A stretch of DNA of 64,000 nt, taken from the NCBI RefSeq assembly GCF_001542875.1, contig NZ_LMAF01000001.1:890730-954729 (forward strand), read 5' to 3'. Within the stretch, counting starts at the first letter, position 1. Each line of letters starts with the position of its first letter. This DNA comes from Erythrobacter sp. YT30 (GTDB taxonomy: Bacteria; Pseudomonadota; Alphaproteobacteria; Sphingomonadales; Sphingomonadaceae). Positions 24,140 through 34,126 of this stretch are shown one piece after another. A model generated the notes under the pieces. That model saw only the letters and a program-made list of their open reading frames with translations, searched no databases and was not told the DNA's origin. Position numbers and translations under genes: made by a program.

Positions 24140-25525
24140 TCACGCAGCGTCGGCTTCCGCTATGCCCATCTTTTCGCCAACCTCGTTGTTCAAGGTTTCA
24201 GCGATCAGGAAAGCCAATTCGAGCGATTGTTCCGCGTTGAGCCGCGGGTCGCAATGGGTGTGATAGCGGTCCCCCAGCGCATCGTCGGTGATGGCTACTG
24301 CACCGCCAACGCATTCGGTCACGTCCTGTCCAGTCATCTCGATATGGATGCCGCCAGGGTGAGTTCCTTCGTCGCGATGCACTGCGAAGAAGCCCTTCAC
24401 CTCGGTTAGAATGCGGTCAAACGGACGCGTTTTATAGCCGCTGTCCGATTTGATGACGTTGCCGTGCATCGGATCACAGCTCCACACAACAGGATGTCCT
24501 TCGCGTTTCACAGCCTGAACCAGCTTTGGAAGCCCATCTTCAACCTTGTCATGGCCAAAACGGCTGATGAGAGTGATGCGGCCAGCTTCGCGCCCGGGAT
24601 TGAGCTGATCAAGAAGCCGAATAAGCGCATCTGGCTCAAGCGATGGGCCACATTTCATGCCCAGCGGATTACCAATGCCACGCGCAAATTCGATATGCGC
24701 GCTGCCGTCAAACCGGGTTCTGTCGCCAATCCAGAGCATGTGTGCAGACGTCGCGTACCAATCACCCGTCAGCGAATCCTGCCGTGTGAGCGCTTGCTCG
24801 TAAGGCAGCAGCAGGCTTTCATGACTGGTGTAAAAGCTTGTTCCCTGCAACTGCGGCACCGTGCCCGGATCCACACCGCACGCTTCCATGAAGTCCAGCG
24901 CTTCGCCGATACGATCCGCGGTTTCAGCGAATTTGTCAGTCCAAGGCGTGCGGCCCATGAAATCGAGCGTCCACTGATGCACCTGCCGCAAATTCGCATA
25001 CCCGCCACCCGCGAATGCGCGCAGCAGATTGAGCGTTGATGCAGCCTGAGAATAGGCGCGCACCATCCGCATGGGATCGTTGCGGCGCTGTTCCGGAGTG
25101 AACTCAATCCCGTTGATATTGTCACCGAAATAGCTCGGCAGCGTTATTTCGCCCTTGGTCTCTGTCGGCGCAGAACGCGGCTTTGCGAATTGGCCCGCCA
25201 TCCGACCAACTTTTACAACGGGGCGCTTGCTCGCAAAGGTGAGCACAACCGCCATCTGCAGCAGCACGCGGAACGTGTCGCGAATGTTGTTGGGATGGAA
25301 TTCGGCAAAGCTCTCAGCGCAGTCACCGCCCTGCAGCAAGAACGCCTTGCCATTGGCAACTTCTGCAAGGTCTGCCTTAAGCGCGCGCGCCTCTCCCGCA
25401 AAGACAAGCGGTGGATATGCAGCCAGAACCTCTTCGGCCTGAGCCAATTCGTTGGCGTCTTCATAAGCGGGCAAGTGCCGCGCTTCGTGGGCTTTCCAGC
25501 TCTCTGGTGTCCATGTTGTTGTCAT
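24140..25525 (-). CDS. 3-deoxy-7-phosphoheptulonate synthase, class II
   Basis: A 461-residue class II (plant and actinobacterial type) DAHP synthase with [12 protein letters not shown] near residue 62, [16 protein letters not shown], and the C-terminal [10 protein letters not shown] and [15 protein letters not shown] metal and substrate motifs. It joins PEP and erythrose-4-phosphate, the first step of aromatic amino acid synthesis. The length and domain order are complete. A leader of about 130 bases separates it from the peptidase gene; I see no riboswitch or peptide attenuator there. Confidence 0.95.
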   Translation of the reverse strand: MTTTWTPESWKAHEARHLPAYEDANELAQAEEVLAAYPPLVFAGEARALKADLAEVANGKAFLLQGGDCAESFAEFHPNNIRDTFRVLLQMAVVLTFASKRPVVKVGRMAGQFAKPRSAPTETKGEITLPSYFGDNINGIEFTPEQRRNDPMRMVRAYSQAASTLNLLRAFAGGGYANLRQVHQWTLDFMGRTPWTDKFAETADRIGEALDFMEACGVDPGTVPQLQGTSFYTSHESLLLPYEQALTRQDSLTGDWYATSAHMLWIGDRTRFDGSAHIEFARGIGNPLGMKCGPSLEPDALIRLLDQLNPGREAGRITLISRFGHDKVEDGLPKLVQAVKREGHPVVWSCDPMHGNVIKSDSGYKTRPFDRILTEVKGFFAVHRDEGTHPGGIHIEMTGQDVTECVGGAVAITDDALGDRYHTHCDPRLNAEQSLELAFLIAETLNNEVGEKMGIAEADAA

Positions 25526-25658
25526 GGCTTGTGCTTTCTATTTTTCTTCTGTTTTCGTTCGTGCGGCGGCGCGGCTACACGGGTCGTGTTCTATATGTAA
25601 AGCGTCAAAGCGATCTTCGACAATATTATTTCATGCGCGCTGTGATCGCAAAAGCCGA

Positions 25659-28658
25659 TCAGCGTCCCGAAACCATCGCTGCTGCAGGTTGCACGGGAGC
25701 GTCCAGCACAGGCGGAGGACCTTCGGCCAATTCCTGGCCTTCGGGGATCACCGCAAGCTTCAGCGGAGTGCGCTCCACAAAGTACCGATTGGCAAGGAAT
25801 TGCATGATCTGCGGACTGGTCTGAGAATAATCCGACAATAGTGTGCGAAGCAGCGGCACACGCTGCGGATCGGTGCTCGAGCCTTCCAGATTATAGAGCC
25901 AGAACTGATTGCCCGTCGATGCGCGCCGCACAAGCTGCGCCAAAGGTTCGGTCACGCGCGCAAGCTCATCCTCAGTCGGCGGATTGGCCGCTAGATCGCG
26001 CGCAATCCGATCCGCCTCTGCAAAGAAGATCGGCACCAGATCGGGCTGCAATTGCGCAAGAGCCGTAATCCGCCCGCCGCCATTGATATCCGTCGGCCAG
26101 CTTGAAAAGACCTGCGGGCTGTAACTAGCACCCAGTCTCTCCCGCAAGGCTTCGAGCAAGCGATTGTTGAACAATTGCGTCAAGATTTCGAGCTGACGCG
26201 ATTCGCGAATTCTCTCCATCCCGCCACCCGATGGCCAGGCAATGACAGCAGCCGCCTGATTGCCATCGCCGCGATGGTTCAGCACTCGCGGAGCGCCGGT
26301 GTCTTCGGCAAAATTGGGAACGCGGGCAGCAACTTGTTCGCTAATCGGCTCGCGCGCAGGCAGCGCGCCGAATGTCTCGCTGAGTTTTTGAACAATCGCA
26401 TCGCGATCAAACTCGCCAAAAATCAGAACTTCGATCGGGCCTTGTTTGAGCAGCGGCTCCCACACTTCTCGGAAACGCTCTGGGGTGACGTCTCGCAGTG
26501 CATCGGGATCAGGCGTTGCAAAGCGCGGGTCTCCACCGGTCGCGAAGTATTCGAGATCGCGATTGAGGATGCCGCTGGGGCTGGTTGAATAAGAATTGTA
26601 AGCAAGCTCTCCAGCCGCCTTTGCCCGAACCACGGGATCTGCGTCCCAACGCGGCATGCCAAGTTTGGCCGCGAACAGATAAAGCTGATCGGCCACATCA
26701 TCAGATCGTGTCTGCGCGGTGAACGTAAACACCGCATCATCGATCCGGAAATCAAAGCCAAGTTTGCGGCCCGTTGCCAGCCGGTCGAGCTCGTTCTGGC
26801 CCAATTCGCCAAGGCCCGATCCAACCAGCGCCATTTCTCCAAGCGGGGCGTAGACGGCATTGCTTTCATCAAATGCACGATAGCCAGCGCCAAAGCGGAC
26901 TTTTACCGTCACTCGGCCCGGCTCTGCGTTATTCGACCACAAAAGTGCGCGCACGCCATTGTCGAAATTGACCTGCTCGACTTCCAGAATGCCAAGCGGC
27001 TCTGCCGAAACAATTTCGCCCGGTTCGCCAACCTGGGGCAGTTCATCGAAGGATATCGTCTGTGCTGCAAGGCGCGCGGTTGCGTCCGCCTCAATCTCGC
27101 GTCCCAATGCGAAACGCAAGGCCGTGCGATCCGCTTCGTCCGCTACCGGCGTGACATAGACAGAGCGCAAGACATCGCCTTCGAACAGCTTGATTGTGCG
27201 TTCGTGCACTTCTTCTGGGTTGAGACGGCCACTCATCCCTCTAAACACGTCCAGCACCGTTTGGGGCGAAGCGACTGTTTCGCGGATATCAACCGCGTTG
27301 ACGATATTATCGGCTAGTTCTGATCCCGACTGCACGCTTTCCTGTTCGACCTGATTGGCGAAAATCACATCGAATTCTGCAGCTTCGCGATCGATCTCTT
27401 CCTGCGTGGGCGGGCTCGCTATTGCATCCTGAATGACCGAGCGCACGTCGATCAACGCATTTTCCCAGTCACCAGAAAGCGGGGCGAAAGCGACAAAGGT
27501 CGCATCGGTTGAACGCGATACATCATCTTGGGAAACCTGCGCATAAAGGTAAGAGCCGCCAGCCCTTGCACGGGTTTCCAGCCGGCGATTAATGATCGCC
27601 TGCGCAATCGCATCCAACAGCAGACCTTCATTGTAGACGATCGTGTCTTCCACCTGACGCCATGGCCGCATGATGGCATAGGTCAGATTGCGCGGAAGAT
27701 CAGCTTCTACTGCAACGGCGAGCTCGCCAATCGGCTGAGCCAGATCGTCATTGTCGTTTGCCGCTGGCGCAACGGGATCACCAAAATCAGGCGCAACGCC
27801 TGCTTCGCCCGTGCCTTCCCAATCGCCGAACCATTGTTCGACGAGGCCAGCGAGAATTTCAGCAGGAGCATCGCCCGCGACCACGATCACAGTGTTTTCC
27901 GGGCGATACCAGCGATCATAGAATGCCTGCATCTTTGCACCGGTCGCAGCGTTGAGCGTTTCGACAGTTCCGATCGGGTTGCGCGTCGCAAGCCTTTGTC
28001 CGGCGAAGAACGTGCGCCGGGTCAAATCTGCCACGCGCTGAGATGCCCCGCCCCGCTCGCGCTTTTCTGCCAGAACAATGGGCAGTTCCGCCGCGACATT
28101 GACTTCGCTCAGCACTGGCTCGCGGATCATGCCTGACAGCAGCTTGAAACTCTCCGATAGTTTCGCGGGATCAATGTCGGGAATGTCGAGCTTGTATGCT
28201 GTGTGCGTCGGGCTGGTTTCGGCGTTGGCATCGCTGCCAAATGTCGCGCCCAGCCGCTGCCATGCGGCAATCGCTTCGGCCTGGCCCAGATACTTACTCT
28301 CGCGGAACAACAAGTGTTCAAGCAAGTGCGCAAAGCCTTGCTCATCGTCACGCTCGTGCAAGGAACCTGCATCGACACGCACCCTGATCGATACCTGACG
28401 CGGGGGTACGCCATTGCGCCGCACGGCGTAGCGCAGGCCATTATCCATTTCACCAAACAGCCATTTGTCATCGACCGGCACATCACTCCCGCGATAAAGC
28501 CATGGCACTTCATCGCCAGTTTGCAGCGCCTGCGGTTCGGGCACCTCCGATGCAGGCGGCCGCGCAGGTGCGACGTCCTGAGCGGCAAGCGGAAATGACA
28601 ACGCAAACGGCGCAGCCAATAGAGAAAGAGCGAAAACGGCCCGGTTCAAAACATTCAT
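25659..28658 (-). CDS. M16 family zinc metallopeptidase, exported double-domain protein
   Basis: A 999-residue pitrilysin-like protein with a Sec signal peptide (about residues 1-26, cut near LAAQD). The inverted zinc motif H-x2-E-H is complete in the N-terminal half (H111-LLE-H115, with a distant glutamate); the C-terminal half is the usual inactive M16 repeat. It probably degrades peptides in the periplasm. The ATG at 28658 is used because it starts the signal peptide; the reading frame stays open upstream to 28898, which overlaps nfuA. It diverges from nfuA. Confidence 0.9.
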   Translation of the reverse strand: MNVLNRAVFALSLLAAPFALSFPLAAQDVAPARPPASEVPEPQALQTGDEVPWLYRGSDVPVDDKWLFGEMDNGLRYAVRRNGVPPRQVSIRVRVDAGSLHERDDEQGFAHLLEHLLFRESKYLGQAEAIAAWQRLGATFGSDANAETSPTHTAYKLDIPDIDPAKLSESFKLLSGMIREPVLSEVNVAAELPIVLAEKRERGGASQRVADLTRRTFFAGQRLATRNPIGTVETLNAATGAKMQAFYDRWYRPENTVIVVAGDAPAEILAGLVEQWFGDWEGTGEAGVAPDFGDPVAPAANDNDDLAQPIGELAVAVEADLPRNLTYAIMRPWRQVEDTIVYNEGLLLDAIAQAIINRRLETRARAGGSYLYAQVSQDDVSRSTDATFVAFAPLSGDWENALIDVRSVIQDAIASPPTQEEIDREAAEFDVIFANQVEQESVQSGSELADNIVNAVDIRETVASPQTVLDVFRGMSGRLNPEEVHERTIKLFEGDVLRSVYVTPVADEADRTALRFALGREIEADATARLAAQTISFDELPQVGEPGEIVSAEPLGILEVEQVNFDNGVRALLWSNNAEPGRVTVKVRFGAGYRAFDESNAVYAPLGEMALVGSGLGELGQNELDRLATGRKLGFDFRIDDAVFTFTAQTRSDDVADQLYLFAAKLGMPRWDADPVVRAKAAGELAYNSYSTSPSGILNRDLEYFATGGDPRFATPDPDALRDVTPERFREVWEPLLKQGPIEVLIFGEFDRDAIVQKLSETFGALPAREPISEQVAARVPNFAEDTGAPRVLNHRGDGNQAAAVIAWPSGGGMERIRESRQLEILTQLFNNRLLEALRERLGASYSPQVFSSWPTDINGGGRITALAQLQPDLVPIFFAEADRIARDLAANPPTEDELARVTEPLAQLVRRASTGNQFWLYNLEGSSTDPQRVPLLRTLLSDYSQTSPQIMQFLANRYFVERTPLKLAVIPEGQELAEGPPPVLDAPVQPAAAMVSGR

Positions 28659-28769
28659 GCTGTGCATATAGGGGCGCAAGGTCTGAAGGGATAGTGAATG
28701 CGGCAACATGTGCGATTTCATGCGCCGAAACCATTGCCGCGCCGTGTCATGCCCACTATCTTTCAAGCC

Positions 28770-29348
28770 ATGTTTATCGAAACCGAAACAACGCCAAACC
28801 CCTCTTCGCTCAAATTCTTGCCGGGCCGCACGGTCATGTCGACAGGAACACGCGAGTTTCCCTCTCCAGAAGCGGCTGAAGCGAGTCCTTTGGCGCAAGC
28901 GATTTTCGATACGGGCGAAGTCGTGAACGTTTTTTACGGTTGGGACTTTGTGACCGTCACCGCCGCTCCAGGCAGCGATTGGAGCGCGTTGAAACCACAG
29001 GTCATTTCAATCCTGCTCGATCATTTCGTGTCTGAAGCTCCGCTGTTCGCAGGCGGAAGCGCGGACGGCATCAACGTTCCGGCAGAAGAAGAAATGGCTG
29101 TCGAAGACAGTCCAGAGGATGCCGAGACCGTGGCAGCAATTCAGGAACTGCTCGAAACGCGCGTTCGCCCTGCGGTCGCAGGAGATGGCGGCGACATTGC
29201 CTATCGCGGCTTCAAGGACGGTGTCGTCTACCTGACATTGCAGGGCGCATGTTCGGGTTGCCCTTCGAGCACAGCCACCCTCAAACACGGGATCGAAGGT
29301 TTATTGAAACATTACGTGCCTGAAGTTGTTGAAGTGAGAGCCGCCTAA
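28770..29348 (+). CDS. nfuA: NifU-family iron-sulfur carrier NfuA
   Basis: A 192-residue protein with an N-terminal Nfu_N domain (IETETTPNPSSLKFLPGR) and a C-terminal NifU domain whose CxxC (C161-SG-C164) binds a bridging [4Fe-4S] cluster between two subunits. It delivers clusters to target proteins. It starts a plus-strand series with a nitroreductase gene 23 bases on. The ATG at 28770 fits the family start; 28698 is also open but overlaps the divergent region. Confidence 0.93.
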   Translation: MFIETETTPNPSSLKFLPGRTVMSTGTREFPSPEAAEASPLAQAIFDTGEVVNVFYGWDFVTVTAAPGSDWSALKPQVISILLDHFVSEAPLFAGGSADGINVPAEEEMAVEDSPEDAETVAAIQELLETRVRPAVAGDGGDIAYRGFKDGVVYLTLQGACSGCPSSTATLKHGIEGLLKHYVPEVVEVRAA

Positions 29349-29371
29349 CTCACTTTGATTTCAGGACTCAC

Positions 29372-29980
29372 ATGACAACTCAATTTCACGATCACATCCT
29401 CTCCGACACTGCGCTCGATCAAATTTTCAACGAGGCGCGCACCTATAATGATTGGCTGGATAAGCCCGTTTCAGATGAACAATGCCGCGCAATCTGGGAT
29501 CTTACCAAGATGGCGCCCACATCCGCTAACATGCAGCCGGTGCGCATCGTCTGGGTGAAATCGGACGAACAAAAGGCAAAACTCGCCGATTGCGCCTCGG
29601 ATGGAAACAAGGACAAGATCAAAGCTGCGCCAGTAACCGCCGTCATAGGCTACGACATCGATTTTCACGAAGAGCTTCCATGGCTGTTTCCTCATGCCGA
29701 TGCGAAAAGCTGGTTCGAGGGCGATGAAGACGGCCGCAAGGAAGGCGCATTTCGCAATTCGTCTCTGCAAGGTGCTTACCTAATCCTCGCCGCTCGCGCG
29801 CTTGGACTTGATTGCGGGCCGATGTCAGGTTTCGACGAAGACGCGGTGAACGAAGCATTCTTTGGCGATGAACCCCGCCACCGCGTGAACTTTATCTGTT
29901 CAATTGGCTATGGCGATCCGGAGAGCATTTTTGATCGCTCCCCGCGCCCGGACTTCGAAAAATTCAACACCATAGTCTGA
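29372..29980 (+). CDS. Nitroreductase family, malonic semialdehyde reductase-like
   Basis: A 202-residue FMN protein with TKMAPTSANMQP near residue 50, SSLQGAYLILAARALGLDCGPMSGFD and a closing IGYGDP. These are close to RutE/HadB-type malonic semialdehyde reductases, but no rut pyrimidine-degradation genes are nearby, so the substrate is uncertain. It lies 23 bases after nfuA and may share its transcript. Confidence 0.88.
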   Translation: MTTQFHDHILSDTALDQIFNEARTYNDWLDKPVSDEQCRAIWDLTKMAPTSANMQPVRIVWVKSDEQKAKLADCASDGNKDKIKAAPVTAVIGYDIDFHEELPWLFPHADAKSWFEGDEDGRKEGAFRNSSLQGAYLILAARALGLDCGPMSGFDEDAVNEAFFGDEPRHRVNFICSIGYGDPESIFDRSPRPDFEKFNTIV

Positions 29981-30048
29981 CCTGAAGCTGTTGCGATTGA
30001 TGATCCGCGCTTGCGGCGTCCGTCGCTCTCGGGCATCGGGCATCAATC

Positions 30049-30669
30049 ATGCGTATCCTCGCGATTGAAACAGCGACAGAAGCCTGCTCGGTAGCGCTCT
30101 TTGATGGGAGCGCGTGCATAGCGCACGATCACCGCGTGCTTGGCCGCGGCCATGCCGAGGCGCTGGTGCCGATGATCGCAGCATTGCCCGACAAAGGCCG
30201 GGCGGATCGGATACTTGTCTCGCTTGGTCCGGGAAGCTTTACAGGAGTGAGGATCGGCATCGCCACCGCACGTGCGCTCGGTTTTGCATGGGGAGCCGAG
30301 GTGTTGGGGTATCCAACCTTATCCCTCTTAGCGGCGATGGCCCAAGCGGAGCACACGGAGGGCGTTACAGTGTGCATGAATGGCGGGCATGGCGAATGGT
30401 TTGTGCAGAATTTCGGCAGTGATGACGGCATCGTAGGTGATGCACAATCGCTTACACCCGATGCAGTTAGGCAGATGGGTACGCATGTCGTGATTGTCGG
30501 CAACCGCGCCAAGGAATGCGCTGCATTGTTCAGCGACAAAAAAATCGCGCTGGAATGGCTTCCAAACGCGCAGCACACCCAATCGCTGGAGGAAGCGAAC
30601 CTCACCCACGATCTGTCGCCCATTTATGGCCGCGCGCCTGATGCTGTGCCGCAAAAGGTCGCTTTATGA
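30049..30669 (+). CDS. tsaB: tRNA threonylcarbamoyladenosine biosynthesis protein TsaB
   Basis: A 206-residue Kae1/TsaD-like ASKHA-fold protein starting RILAIETATEACSVAL with the diagnostic SLGPGSFTGVRIGIATARAL. TsaB partners TsaD and TsaE to make t6A37 on ANN-decoding tRNAs. Its stop overlaps the rimI start as ATGA, a common bacterial pairing. Confidence 0.93.
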   Translation: MRILAIETATEACSVALFDGSACIAHDHRVLGRGHAEALVPMIAALPDKGRADRILVSLGPGSFTGVRIGIATARALGFAWGAEVLGYPTLSLLAAMAQAEHTEGVTVCMNGGHGEWFVQNFGSDDGIVGDAQSLTPDAVRQMGTHVVIVGNRAKECAALFSDKKIALEWLPNAQHTQSLEEANLTHDLSPIYGRAPDAVPQKVAL

Positions 30670-31142
30670 TTACGCGCACTGCCCTTGTCGATCGGATCAT
30701 GCCCGTAATGGAAGCGGCGTTCGATCCAACCTACGGCGAAGCATGGAACAGGCGCCAGATTGCCGACGCGCTTACGATGCCCAGCACCCATGCGATCTTG
30801 GTCGATGCGAGTGGCAATCGGATTGAGAGTGACGAAGAAGAAATCGAAGCGGCGGGCTTCGTCCTTTCGCGCCATGCAGCTGATGAAGAGGAGTTGCTGC
30901 TTATTGCAGTTGTGCCAAATGCCCGCCGCAGCGGCCTCGGCGACACCTTGATCAAGGCATTGTTCGAAAGCGCGAAATCCAGAGGTGTGGCCCGCGTTTT
31001 TCTCGAAATGCGACGGGGTAATCCGGCTGAACACCTTTATCGAAGCGCCGGGTTCGAACCGATCGGTGAACGCTCCCAGTATTACCGCATGTCTAATGGT
31101 ACACGAATAGATGCAATTACTTTCAGCCGCTCTATTTCATAA
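30666..31142 (+). CDS. rimI: Ribosomal protein S18-alanine N-acetyltransferase
   Basis: A 158-residue GNAT protein with the acetyl-CoA loop VVPNARRSGLGDTLIKAL and a C-terminal ARVFLEMRRGNPAEHLYRSAGF. The overlap with tsaB supports the RimI assignment, although alphaproteobacterial RimI may also modify other proteins. No obvious terminator follows. Confidence 0.88.
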   Translation: MITRTALVDRIMPVMEAAFDPTYGEAWNRRQIADALTMPSTHAILVDASGNRIESDEEEIEAAGFVLSRHAADEEELLLIAVVPNARRSGLGDTLIKALFESAKSRGVARVFLEMRRGNPAEHLYRSAGFEPIGERSQYYRMSNGTRIDAITFSRSIS

Positions 31143-31163
31143 GTGTAGTCACCATTTTTTCAC

Positions 31164-31192
31164 CTGAAATCGATCCGGTATCAGCTGAAATC
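31164..31192 (+). promoter_or_regulatory. Direct repeat CTGAAATC upstream of mucR
   Basis: CTGAAATC at 31164-31171 and again at 31185-31192, start to start 21 bp (two helical turns), in the AT-rich gap before mucR. A CCGGA-N4-TCCGG dyad (31233-31246) lies closer to the gene. MucR-type regulators commonly control their own promoters, so these are candidate sites. Confidence 0.3.
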
Positions 31193-31268
31193 ATATTGCA
31201 TTCAAAACTTCGCTCGTTCATGACACGCCCTACCGGAAATATCCGGACAAATAATAAATGGGGAACTC

Positions 31269-31700
31269 ATGCAAGATTTGGAAATCGAGAAAGAGACGTT
31301 GATAACGCTTACCAGCGATATCGTCGCAGCTCATGTTAGCAACAACGAAGTCACCGTCGAAGATGTGCCCGAGCTGATTACCAGCGTTTATGGCGCGCTT
31401 TCGCATTTGGGTGGGCCTGATGAGGAAGAAGAGGCGCCGCCAGAACCGGCCGTTTCGATCCGCGCATCGGTCAAGCCTGACTACCTGGTGTGCCTTGAAG
31501 ACGGCAAAAAGCTGAAAATGCTTAAGCGTTATCTTCGCACCAATTACGACATGAGCCCCGAGGAATATCGAGCACGCTGGAATCTGCCTGCTGATTATCC
31601 AATGGTTGCTCCGAACTATGCCGAAAAGCGCCGCGATCTTGCCAAGAAGATCGGACTTGGGCGCAAGCCAGGCAGCGGTCGCGGTCGCCGCAAAGGTTAA
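31269..31700 (+). CDS. MucR/Ros family regulator with degenerate zinc finger
   Basis: A 143-residue protein with an acidic N-terminal half and the MucR C-terminal region LKMLKRYLRTNYDMSPEEYRARWNLP... to a basic glycine-rich tail. The Ros zinc ligands C-C-H-H appear here as C75, D78, Y88 and N92/Y93, so three of four are missing. Some family members are reported to bind DNA without zinc. MucR proteins act as AT-preferring regulators or H-NS-like silencers. It is preceded by an AT-rich region of about 125 bases. Confidence 0.88.
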   Translation: MQDLEIEKETLITLTSDIVAAHVSNNEVTVEDVPELITSVYGALSHLGGPDEEEEAPPEPAVSIRASVKPDYLVCLEDGKKLKMLKRYLRTNYDMSPEEYRARWNLPADYPMVAPNYAEKRRDLAKKIGLGRKPGSGRGRRKG

Positions 31701-31867
31701 GCTTTGTTCGTTTGAGGGGCCTGCCTGCAATGGCCGGTCCCTCGAACGGTATGGGCACATGCATCCATTCACGCACATCCGCGTCATCGCCTTGGCTTGA
31801 GCAGTTGGCTTAGCCTGTCTAAGGACGGTTAAGCACCAAGCCTTGGCATGAGAGATGGAGCTGTGAC

Positions 31868-32290
31868 TTGAGCCAGAAAATCGACCTCGAACAACTCTGC
31901 GCGGAAAAAGGTCTGCGCATCACCGAACAGCGCCGCGTGATTGCCAAGGTTCTGTCTGACAGCGACGATCATCCCGACGTGGAATTGCTGCACAGCAGAG
32001 CATCGGCAATCGATCCGAAGATCTCCATCGCAACAGTCTATCGAACCGTCCGCCTGTTCGAAGAGGCCGGGATTCTTGACCGCCACGATTTCGGCGATGG
32101 CCGCTCTCGCTATGAACCTGTGCCGGAGGCGCATCACGATCATTTGATCGATGTTGAAACTGGCAAGGTTGTTGAATTTGTTGATCCCGAAGTTGAAGCA
32201 CTCCAGCGCCAGATTGCGGAGAAGCTGGGCTACCGCCTCGTTGATCACCGGATGGAGCTTTACGGTGTGCGCCTGTCGCGCGACGATTAA
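31868..32290 (+). CDS. fur: Fur family transcriptional regulator
   Basis: A 140-residue Fur-like protein: winged helix (LRITEQRRVIAKVL ... ISIATVYRTVRLFEEAG) and a dimerisation domain with the metal-binding HHDHLID. The C-terminal CxxC structural zinc site of E. coli Fur is absent, as is common in alphaproteobacteria. It could respond to iron or manganese (Fur or Mur). The start is TTG; no in-frame ATG exists upstream and GGAG lies 10 bases before it. plsC follows 12 bases on. Confidence 0.88.
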   Translation: MSQKIDLEQLCAEKGLRITEQRRVIAKVLSDSDDHPDVELLHSRASAIDPKISIATVYRTVRLFEEAGILDRHDFGDGRSRYEPVPEAHHDHLIDVETGKVVEFVDPEVEALQRQIAEKLGYRLVDHRMELYGVRLSRDD

Positions 32291-32302
32291 GCGGCTGCAA
32301 TA

Positions 32303-33226
32303 TTGGCACGTAATCCAGACACTCTGAAACAGGCAGCCGATGCCGAAACCCGCGAATGGGAATTGCGCGTGGCAGCAGCGCGTGGCGAGACCACGCCCCT
32401 CTCCTTGGGGGGAAAAGTCCGTCTTTTCTTTCGCGCACTCGCGCTTGCTCTTTTGATGATCATCTTCGTGCCGCTGCATTATGCCTATCGCATCTTTGCC
32501 TACGGCTCACCGTTTCCGATGTTGTTCCTGCGCTATGCGGCGCGAATTTCGGGAGCGAAAGTTAAAACCGAAGGCACACACCTAAAACGCGACGTTTTCT
32601 ATGTCGCAAACCACGTGTCGTGGATCGATATCCTGTCACTCGCCGGTGCTTGCGGTACGGCTTTCGTGGCGAAGGCAGAACTCGAACAGTCACCGCTTGT
32701 TGGTTGGCTTGCATCGCTCAATCGCACCGTTTTTGTGAAACGCGAACATCGGATGGGTGTGGCTGAACAGATCAACGCTTTGAAAGAGGCGCTGTCTGAC
32801 AATTGGTCTGTCACCGTTTTTCCAGAGGGCACAACAACCGATGGCCGCTCTCTTCTTCCGTTCAAGACAAGCATGCTCAGTGTACTTGAGCCACCTCCGC
32901 CCGGTGTATTGGTGCAGCCTGTTCTGCTCGATTACGGCGAAATAGCCGAATGGATCGGATGGATTGGTGACGAAGGCGGTCTGAACAATTCGAAGCGCGT
33001 TCTTGCGCGAAAGGGTACTTTTGAGCTGCGGATCAAGTTCCTTGAACCTTTCAGCCCCGAAGACTTCCGCGGACGAAAAGCCATCAGCCAAGAAGCGCGT
33101 CGCCGCATTGAAGACGCCTTGTGCGAAACAATTGGCGGGCCTCTGCGCGATTTTGCGCATGACGTAGCGCCCATCCGGTACGAAGCGCCCTCACCCGCTA
33201 AAGTGCCCGACGATACGCAGGCATAA
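32303..33226 (+). CDS. plsC: 1-acyl-sn-glycerol-3-phosphate acyltransferase family
   Basis: A 307-residue membrane enzyme with an N-terminal helix (about 42-62), the H-x4-D catalytic motif (H104, D109 in NHVSWID) and FPEGTT further on. The PlsC family transfers an acyl chain in phosphatidate synthesis, although this Sphingomonad-type version may use lysophospholipids. TTG start, 12 bases after fur. It converges on the LysR gene. Confidence 0.88.
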   Translation: MARNPDTLKQAADAETREWELRVAAARGETTPLSLGGKVRLFFRALALALLMIIFVPLHYAYRIFAYGSPFPMLFLRYAARISGAKVKTEGTHLKRDVFYVANHVSWIDILSLAGACGTAFVAKAELEQSPLVGWLASLNRTVFVKREHRMGVAEQINALKEALSDNWSVTVFPEGTTTDGRSLLPFKTSMLSVLEPPPPGVLVQPVLLDYGEIAEWIGWIGDEGGLNNSKRVLARKGTFELRIKFLEPFSPEDFRGRKAISQEARRRIEDALCETIGGPLRDFAHDVAPIRYEAPSPAKVPDDTQA

Positions 33227-33234
33227 GTGGGCGT

Positions 33235-34119
33235 TTAGAGCCCCGCTCTCACCAACCAATCGTGGAACAGCCGCACGGGCCGCGTTTCGAGCGCCGTCGG
33301 CTTGCAAACAAACCAGTAACTGTACGGGCTTTCGACATCTTTTTTCGAAAGTTCAGTCAGTCGGCTATCAGCCGCCCGCCGCATGTGATCATCGTGCATG
33401 ATCGCAATGCCCAGCCCTTGTGCAGCGGCTTCCAGCATGAGCTGGCCTGAGTCGTAATGGTCAATCGCTGCCGGATCCATTTCCTCAAGCTGGTGCGCCG
33501 CCTTCCATGCGACAAAGCTCTCAGGCAGCTCATTGTGAATAAGGAAAGTCTGCTTGGCGAGGCTTTCGGCATTGACGACGTCGCCGATATTGCGCGCAAC
33601 GTCCTTCGAACAGATCGCGTGGACCAGGTTGTGATCAAGGCGCACAGCGTGCAACCCGGATGCCGGACCACGCGACAAGATGATCGCTGCGTCCAAGGTA
33701 TCACCCACGCGGTCCTCCAAATGCGGCCCGGTGTCGATATCGATGTGCAGCAGCGGGTGACGTTTGCGCAATTCACCAAGCCGCGGGAACAGGCGCTGGC
33801 TGCCGAACAGGGGCAGCACACCAAGGCGCAGGCGCAGAAGCGATATATTGTCGGATTGGCTTTCCACCGCGCGGGCAAGCGCTTCCATATGCGGGTTCAC
33901 CGCTTCGTAGAAAGCCTGACCTTCATCGGTAAGCTGCATGGACTGGCGGGCACGAGTGAACAGCTTCTTGCCCACAAACTCTTCAAGATTTGTGATCCGG
34001 CGCGACAATGCAGACGGCGACAGACCAATCTCCTCAGCAGCTGCGCGAGCCGACCCTAAACGGACCGTGCGCATGAACGCTTCGAGTGCGCGCAGGGGTG
34101 GAAGACGACGTGACGGCAT
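33235..34119 (-). CDS. LysR family transcriptional regulator
   Basis: A 294-residue LysR regulator: N-terminal helix-turn-helix (about residues 8-65, LRALEAFMRTVRLGSARAAAEEIGLSPSALSRRI) and a periplasmic-binding-like effector domain resembling the GcvA group. The ribosome site AAGGAG is paired with an upstream CTCCTT in a 6-bp hairpin. The target is unknown; the neighbouring genes are not obvious targets. Confidence 0.9.
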   Translation of the reverse strand: MPSRRLPPLRALEAFMRTVRLGSARAAAEEIGLSPSALSRRITNLEEFVGKKLFTRARQSMQLTDEGQAFYEAVNPHMEALARAVESQSDNISLLRLRLGVLPLFGSQRLFPRLGELRKRHPLLHIDIDTGPHLEDRVGDTLDAAIILSRGPASGLHAVRLDHNLVHAICSKDVARNIGDVVNAESLAKQTFLIHNELPESFVAWKAAHQLEEMDPAAIDHYDSGQLMLEAAAQGLGIAIMHDDHMRRAADSRLTELSKKDVESPYSYWFVCKPTALETRPVRLFHDWLVRAGL

Positions 34120-34126
34120 TGAACAA

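Noticed and set aside
28698..28769. N-terminal extension of NfuA
   Set aside because: The extra residues are unlike the family, whose proteins begin near IETETTPNPSSLKF.
31713..31747. Terminator after mucR
   Set aside because: A GAGGG/CCCTC stem exists but no T tract follows on the plus strand.
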